Shown: positions 5,958-9,335 of the stretch, one piece after another
How positions within the stretch are numbered: position 1 is the stretch's first letter
How the letters are laid out: each line of letters opens with the position of its first letter
NCBI GenBank assembly: GCA_030612175.1
Contig: JAUWOJ010000040.1
Coordinates: forward strand, 1 to 9,335
Source: Candidatus Bipolaricaulota bacterium
GTDB lineage: Bacteria; Bipolaricaulota; Bipolaricaulia; UBA7950; UBA9294
Reading direction: 5' to 3'
DNA length: 9,335 nucleotides
The notes under the pieces: model-generated
What the model was told of the DNA's origin: nothing
What the model saw: only the letters and a program-made list of their open reading frames with translations
Database searches by the model: none
Made by a program: the position numbers and the translations under genes

Positions 5958-6943
5958 ATCTACCAAGATTGCTTCTACGCTACCGCGCATTGATCATTGA
6001 AGGTCTTACCAGAGCCTTACATGGAGAATCTTCCTTACACGCCATTCTGCGTTATCACGTAGGATTGGAAGACCGCCAAGGAGAAGCAATCGAAGGTGTA
6101 GGGAAGCTCTTACGGCCAAGCCTAGTCTTATTTGTCGTAGAAGAACTGCGCGGAGATGTGGAAAAAGCCCTTCCGGGAGCGCTTAGCATTGAGCTTACCC
6201 ACAACTTCTCACTCATCCACGATGACATTGAGGATTGTGATCTGGTGCGCCGTGGCCGCCCGACGGTCTGGAGCTTGTACGGAGTGAAACAGGGGATCAA
6301 CGCTGGCGACCTGATGCAGACAGTGGCTATGTCACAGGCGCTTATTGCTGGCAGAGCAGAGGCAAGCGCGTTGTCAGAAGCTACCGCAGAAATGATTGAG
6401 GGCCAGGGGTTAGACCTTCAATTTGAAGAAGAAGAGATAGGGATTGCTCGTTATTTGGAGATGGTCGATAAGAAAACAGGCGCTTTGATCCGCTGCGCTT
6501 TTCGCCTTGGGGCGCTCCTTGCCGGAGCTTCTCCAATCCTAGAGGAAACACTGATGGCCATTGGACAAGAACTTGGGCGCGCGTTTCAAATTCGGGACGA
6601 CCTGCTCGGAATCTGGGGAGACGGAGTACAGACCGGCAAGCCACAAGGATCAGATATCCGACAGAAGAAGAAAACGCTTCCTATCGCGGTCGCGTTTGCT
6701 CGTGCTGTGGGCGAGGAGTGCGCGATCCTGCGCCAGATTTATGGAAAAGCAGAGCTTACAGATACGGATGTAGGGCGTGTTATTGTGGTACTGGAGAAAC
6801 TGGGGGCCAAAGATGTGGGAGAAAAAATGGTTGCCGATCATCTTTCACACGCAGATGACAAGCTGAGAAATGTTCCGCTTTCAGTCCGTGGCAAAGAAGA
6901 AGTGAATGAACTAATTGACTATCTGGCAAGGAGGGAGAGGTGA
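5954..6943 (+). CDS. Short-chain polyprenyl diphosphate synthase, probably geranylgeranyl (C20)
   Basis: This 329-residue trans-prenyltransferase condenses isopentenyl diphosphate with allylic diphosphates. The first aspartate-rich motif is DDIED at 90-94 within HNFSLIHDDIED, followed by LVRRGRPTVW. The second is RDDLLGIWGD at 214-223, followed by TGKPQGSDIRQKKKTLP. The substrate-binding region near 49-55 reads VGKLLRP, where GKRLRP is more usual. Phe85, five residues before the first Asp, together with the absence of a two-residue insertion in the motif, resembles archaeal-type GGPP synthases and predicts a C20 product. The chain length is inference. The start overlaps the regulator stop by four bases. 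The gene is followed, again by a 4-base overlap, by the HpnH homologue, pointing to supply of an isoprenoid precursor. Confidence 0.9.
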   Translation: MNLPRLLLRYRALIIEGLTRALHGESSLHAILRYHVGLEDRQGEAIEGVGKLLRPSLVLFVVEELRGDVEKALPGALSIELTHNFSLIHDDIEDCDLVRRGRPTVWSLYGVKQGINAGDLMQTVAMSQALIAGRAEASALSEATAEMIEGQGLDLQFEEEEIGIARYLEMVDKKTGALIRCAFRLGALLAGASPILEETLMAIGQELGRAFQIRDDLLGIWGDGVQTGKPQGSDIRQKKKTLPIAVAFARAVGEECAILRQIYGKAELTDTDVGRVIVVLEKLGAKDVGEKMVADHLSHADDKLRNVPLSVRGKEEVNELIDYLARRER

Positions 6944-7944
6944 AACGGCCTCTAAAACTTGATCTTAAGATGGCAAAGTACTTGATACTGCAAAAGGCAA
7001 AACGCAGAAAGCGCTTTCCATTTGTGACCATGCTTGAGCCCTTGGAGGCGTGCAATCTCCACTGCATCGGTTGTGGCCGTGTTATTGAGTATAAGGACGT
7101 TATGGACAGAAGATTATCCATAGAGGAGTCACTTTCTGCTGTCCACGCGTCCGGGGCTCCCATTGTCTCTATTTCCGGAGGCGAGCCTCTCTTGCATGAG
7201 CATATTGAGGAGATTGTGCGCGCAATTCTCGACGAAAAGCGCTTTATCTACCTATGTACAAATGGTCTCCTTGTTGAAGAGAAATTGGATCTATTCAAGC
7301 CAAATCCTTATTTTTCGTTTGTTGTCCATCTTGATGGAACGAACAAGATCCATGACAGCGTAACCCAGCGAGTGGGTAGTTATGAAACGGCTATTGCTGG
7401 AATCCGCGAAGCGCTTGCGCGGGGATTTCGTGTTAACACGAACAGTACGTTATTTCATGGTTCAGATGTACAGGATCTCCACTCGCTGTTTTCCACCCTT
7501 ACTAGTATGGGAGTGGAGGGGTTGATGGTTTCCCCAGGTTATGCGTATGAGGATGTTTCCGATCGAGAACTGTTTCTGCAACGGCAGGAGTCGATTGCCG
7601 TTTTTCGTAAGGCACTGGATACAAGTAAGGGCTTTCCGTTTTATAACAATCCTCTCTATCTTGACTTCCTGCGTGGCGAACGGCAATACGACTGCGCGGC
7701 GTGGACAACCCCAACTTATACGACACTCGGATGGCGAAAGCCTTGTTACATCCTGGCAGACAAACATACTGACGATATCAGCGAGTTGTTCGATCCACAG
7801 CTGTGGGAAAGCTACGGGCCCGGGAAAGATCGTCGTTGTGTCAACTGCATGATGCACTCTTCATTTGAGGGAGCAAGCATTCTGCACGCGTTTTCCCACC
7901 CCATTGACCTTATCAGTGTAGTTCGTGAGGAACGGAGAAGATGA
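6940..7944 (+). CDS. hpnH: HpnH-like radical SAM protein, adenosylhopene-transferase family
   Basis: A 334-residue radical SAM enzyme. Known HpnH joins the 5'-deoxyadenosyl radical to diploptene, giving adenosylhopane, the first step of hopanoid side-chain extension. The cluster-binding motif is CNLHCIGC (C38, C42, C45), followed by the SAM-binding SISGGEPLL (77-85) and a YLCTNGLL strand. The C-terminal DUF3463-like part is diagnostic: YDCAAWTTPTYTTLGWRKPC (250-269), then LWESYGPGKDRRCVNCMMH (288-306) with C252, C269, C300 and C303. Length fits HpnH (about 330-380). Translation starts at GTG 6940, preceded by AAGGAGGG at 6928-6935, in a 4-base GTGA overlap with the synthase stop. It is directly followed by an HpnG homologue, which supports the assignment. 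No cyclase is nearby, so the acceptor alkene could differ from diploptene. Confidence 0.85.
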   Translation: MKRPLKLDLKMAKYLILQKAKRRKRFPFVTMLEPLEACNLHCIGCGRVIEYKDVMDRRLSIEESLSAVHASGAPIVSISGGEPLLHEHIEEIVRAILDEKRFIYLCTNGLLVEEKLDLFKPNPYFSFVVHLDGTNKIHDSVTQRVGSYETAIAGIREALARGFRVNTNSTLFHGSDVQDLHSLFSTLTSMGVEGLMVSPGYAYEDVSDRELFLQRQESIAVFRKALDTSKGFPFYNNPLYLDFLRGERQYDCAAWTTPTYTTLGWRKPCYILADKHTDDISELFDPQLWESYGPGKDRRCVNCMMHSSFEGASILHAFSHPIDLISVVREERRR

Positions 7945-8579
7945 TAGTAGTTGCTGCCTGTTTTAAAAGTGAAACTATCTGGATACCGCATCTCTCCGGA
8001 GCCGATATTGTTCATACACCAATGGGCGAAGCAGCCTATAGTGTATTGGAGGAAGCTCTGGATGCTCGTGAATCCCCAACCATGATCCTGTCCACTGGCT
8101 TCTGTGGGGGGATTGACCCATCCCTGCGTACAGGCGAAATGGTGCTAGCGGAACAGATTCTGTATCAACAAGAGGAAATCACGGTTGACCACACACTAGT
8201 TCGTCGAGCCCAACAAGCGCTTAAAGACGCGGGTATTGATTTTGTCTCGGGGCGCACATCTTGTACAGACAACATTGCTAGCAAAGTGGACGAGAAAAGC
8301 AATCTGAGAAAGAAGGGGGCGATCGCGGTTGATATGGAGAGTGGAATACTCGCTCGCCTGGCCAAAGCAAAGGGGATTGACTTTCTCATGTTGGGTGGGG
8401 TTCTCGACTCTGCTAGTAGTTCCTTGCCATTCACAACCAACAAATGTATTGGTAGCTCCATTCTCATGCATCCATTGGCTTCCCTTCGTCTATCATTGCT
8501 TGCTTTGATTGCGGGACGAGCCATTGGCCGGGCGATCCCCGTTGTGACGCGCGCGTTTTCCGGAGGAGTGAATGACTAG
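7941..8579 (+). CDS. hpnG: HpnG-like nucleosidase/phosphorylase of the PNP/UDP superfamily
   Basis: A 212-residue member of the purine nucleoside phosphorylase/nucleosidase fold. HpnG acts after HpnH, releasing adenine from adenosylhopane to give a ribosylated hopane. Matching features are STGFCGGIDPSLRTGEMVLA (51-70), the nucleoside-binding AVDMESGILARLAKAKG (129-145, with M132 and E133), the LGGVLDSASSSLP segment with D156 at the likely base-contacting position, and a C-terminal LIAGRAIGRA. It is slightly shorter than typical HpnG (roughly 220-250). The ATG overlaps the hpnH stop by four bases. The adjacency and order favour HpnG over generic MTA/SAH nucleosidase, and the ending RAIGRAIPVVTRAFSG is not typical of Pfs/MtnN. 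The true acceptor lipid is not proven by sequence. Confidence 0.82.
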   Translation: MIVVAACFKSETIWIPHLSGADIVHTPMGEAAYSVLEEALDARESPTMILSTGFCGGIDPSLRTGEMVLAEQILYQQEEITVDHTLVRRAQQALKDAGIDFVSGRTSCTDNIASKVDEKSNLRKKGAIAVDMESGILARLAKAKGIDFLMLGGVLDSASSSLPFTTNKCIGSSILMHPLASLRLSLLALIAGRAIGRAIPVVTRAFSGGVND

Positions 8580-9335
8580 AAAGGCAGTTCGGATAGGGAA
8601 AGTCCAGATTGGTGGTGGCGCTCCAGTTGTTGTTCAGTCGATGACCAACACCGACACCAGTAATGTACGGGCGACTGTTGCCCAAATCCACCGCTTGACA
8701 CAGGCAGGATGCGAGATTGTTCGTGTGGCCGTTCCTAGTCTTGAGGCAGTTGGCGCGCTTCCCGAGATCAAGAAACAAATTTCGATTCCACTTGTTGCTG
8801 ATATTCACTTTGACCATCGGCTTGCCTTGGGCGCGATCGAAGCCGGAGTAGACAAATTGCGCCTAAACCCTGGCAATATCACCGACGCGAGAAAGATCAC
8901 TCAAGTGGTGCAAAAGGCCAAAGCGGCAAGGATCCCAATCCGCGTTGGCGCTAACTCAGGATCGATAGCCAGAGAGTTTCTTGATTCACGTGGACATGTG
9001 ACTGCTGCCGGAATGGTGAAAAGTGTTATCAATCAGGTCCACCTGTTGGAAAGCTTGGATTTCCCCGACATTGTAATTTCTGTCAAAGGGACCGATGTGC
9101 CAATGACAATCGACGCGTATCGAGAGATTGCAAAACAGTTTAATTACCCTCTCCATATTGGGATTACAGAGGCGGGCGGGCCGCGGGAAGGATCAGTCCG
9201 TTCAGCGGTCGGTCTGGGGATTCTTCTTGCCGAGGGATTGGGAGATACGCTTCGTGTTTCCCTCACCGGCGACCCAGTAGAGGAGGTGCGCGTTGCCTAT
9301 GAGATTCTAAGGTCACTTAACTTGAGAAACAGGGG
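8572..9335 (+). CDS. ispG: 4-hydroxy-3-methylbut-2-en-1-yl diphosphate synthase (IspG/GcpE), 3' end cut by window
   Basis: The frame opens with ATG at 8572, overlaps the hpnG stop by eight bases and runs off the window after 254 codons. IspG converts MEcPP to HMBPP, the penultimate MEP-pathway step, using a [4Fe-4S] cluster and reduced ferredoxin or flavodoxin. The TIM-barrel signatures are clear: VVVQSMTNTDT (19-29), VADIHFDHR (75-83), KLRLNPGNI (95-103), RVGANSGS (124-131), KGTDV (172-176) and HIGITEAGG (195-203). The window ends at SLNLRNRG, just before the expected CPSCGR-type cysteines, so the cluster-binding domain cannot be checked. GGAGG at 8562-8566 lies five bases upstream. A GTG at 8568 belongs to the hpnG frame and is not an alternative start. 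Placement inside this run, not beside dxr, suggests coordinated isoprenoid supply. Confidence 0.93.
   Translation, partial: MTRKAVRIGKVQIGGGAPVVVQSMTNTDTSNVRATVAQIHRLTQAGCEIVRVAVPSLEAVGALPEIKKQISIPLVADIHFDHRLALGAIEAGVDKLRLNPGNITDARKITQVVQKAKAARIPIRVGANSGSIAREFLDSRGHVTAAGMVKSVINQVHLLESLDFPDIVISVKGTDVPMTIDAYREIAKQFNYPLHIGITEAGGPREGSVRSAVGLGILLAEGLGDTLRVSLTGDPVEEVRVAYEILRSLNLRNR

Noticed and set aside
6381..7163. Several minus-strand frames across the prenyl synthase and hpnH genes
   Set aside because: All are antisense to genes with intact catalytic motifs, lack ribosome binding sites and show no domain features.
7941..8579. MTA/SAH nucleosidase (Pfs/MtnN) instead of HpnG
   Set aside because: The fold is shared, but the C-terminal AGRAIGRA segment and direct coupling to an HpnH homologue fit HpnG better.

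Overview
The window looks like ordinary chromosomal DNA from a mid-GC bacterium. It has Shine-Dalgarno-led operons, the MEP isoprenoid route (IspG), hopanoid-type tailoring enzymes (HpnH and HpnG homologues) and NarL-type two-component regulators. DUF401, DUF3467 and FucI/AraA-like proteins together, with degenerate CCAAT/CACC-rich spacer repeats, suggest an anaerobic or environmental lineage. Chloroflexota is my best guess, but this is low-confidence inference and no taxonomic marker gene is present.

Left part (1-1885). A REP-like hairpin and a low-complexity spacer (1-183) lie downstream of a 57-residue minus-strand gene (184-357) of an unnamed small conserved family. A 179-base divergent intergenic region carrying a 13-base palindrome separates it from a plus-strand DUF401 membrane protein (537-1724). 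A 161-base gap with weak paired elements follows.

Middle part (1886-5271). A lone L-fucose/L-arabinose isomerase-like protein of unknown substrate (1886-3100) precedes a short DUF3467 gene (3157-3435). Then come a six-helix membrane sensor kinase of the HisKA_3 class (3453-4712) and a NarL-type response regulator (4684-5271) that overlaps it.

Right part (5322-9335). A second NarL-type regulator starts a tightly overlapping run: regulator, short-chain polyprenyl diphosphate synthase, HpnH-like radical SAM adenosyl transferase, HpnG-like nucleosidase/phosphorylase, then IspG cut by the window edge. The junctions overlap by 4, 4, 4 and 8 bases, so this is almost certainly one operon.

How the genes may work together: IspG feeds the MEP pathway, the synthase lengthens the chain (probably to C20), HpnH adds a 5'-deoxyadenosyl group to an isoprenoid alkene, and HpnG removes adenine to leave a ribosyl derivative. 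The leading regulator, and probably the upstream kinase, would tie this to a membrane signal. No squalene synthesis or squalene-hopene cyclase gene is in the window. The final lipid may be an ordinary extended hopanoid, with the missing genes elsewhere, or a less familiar ribosylated isoprenoid. The second possibility is the most interesting lead here.
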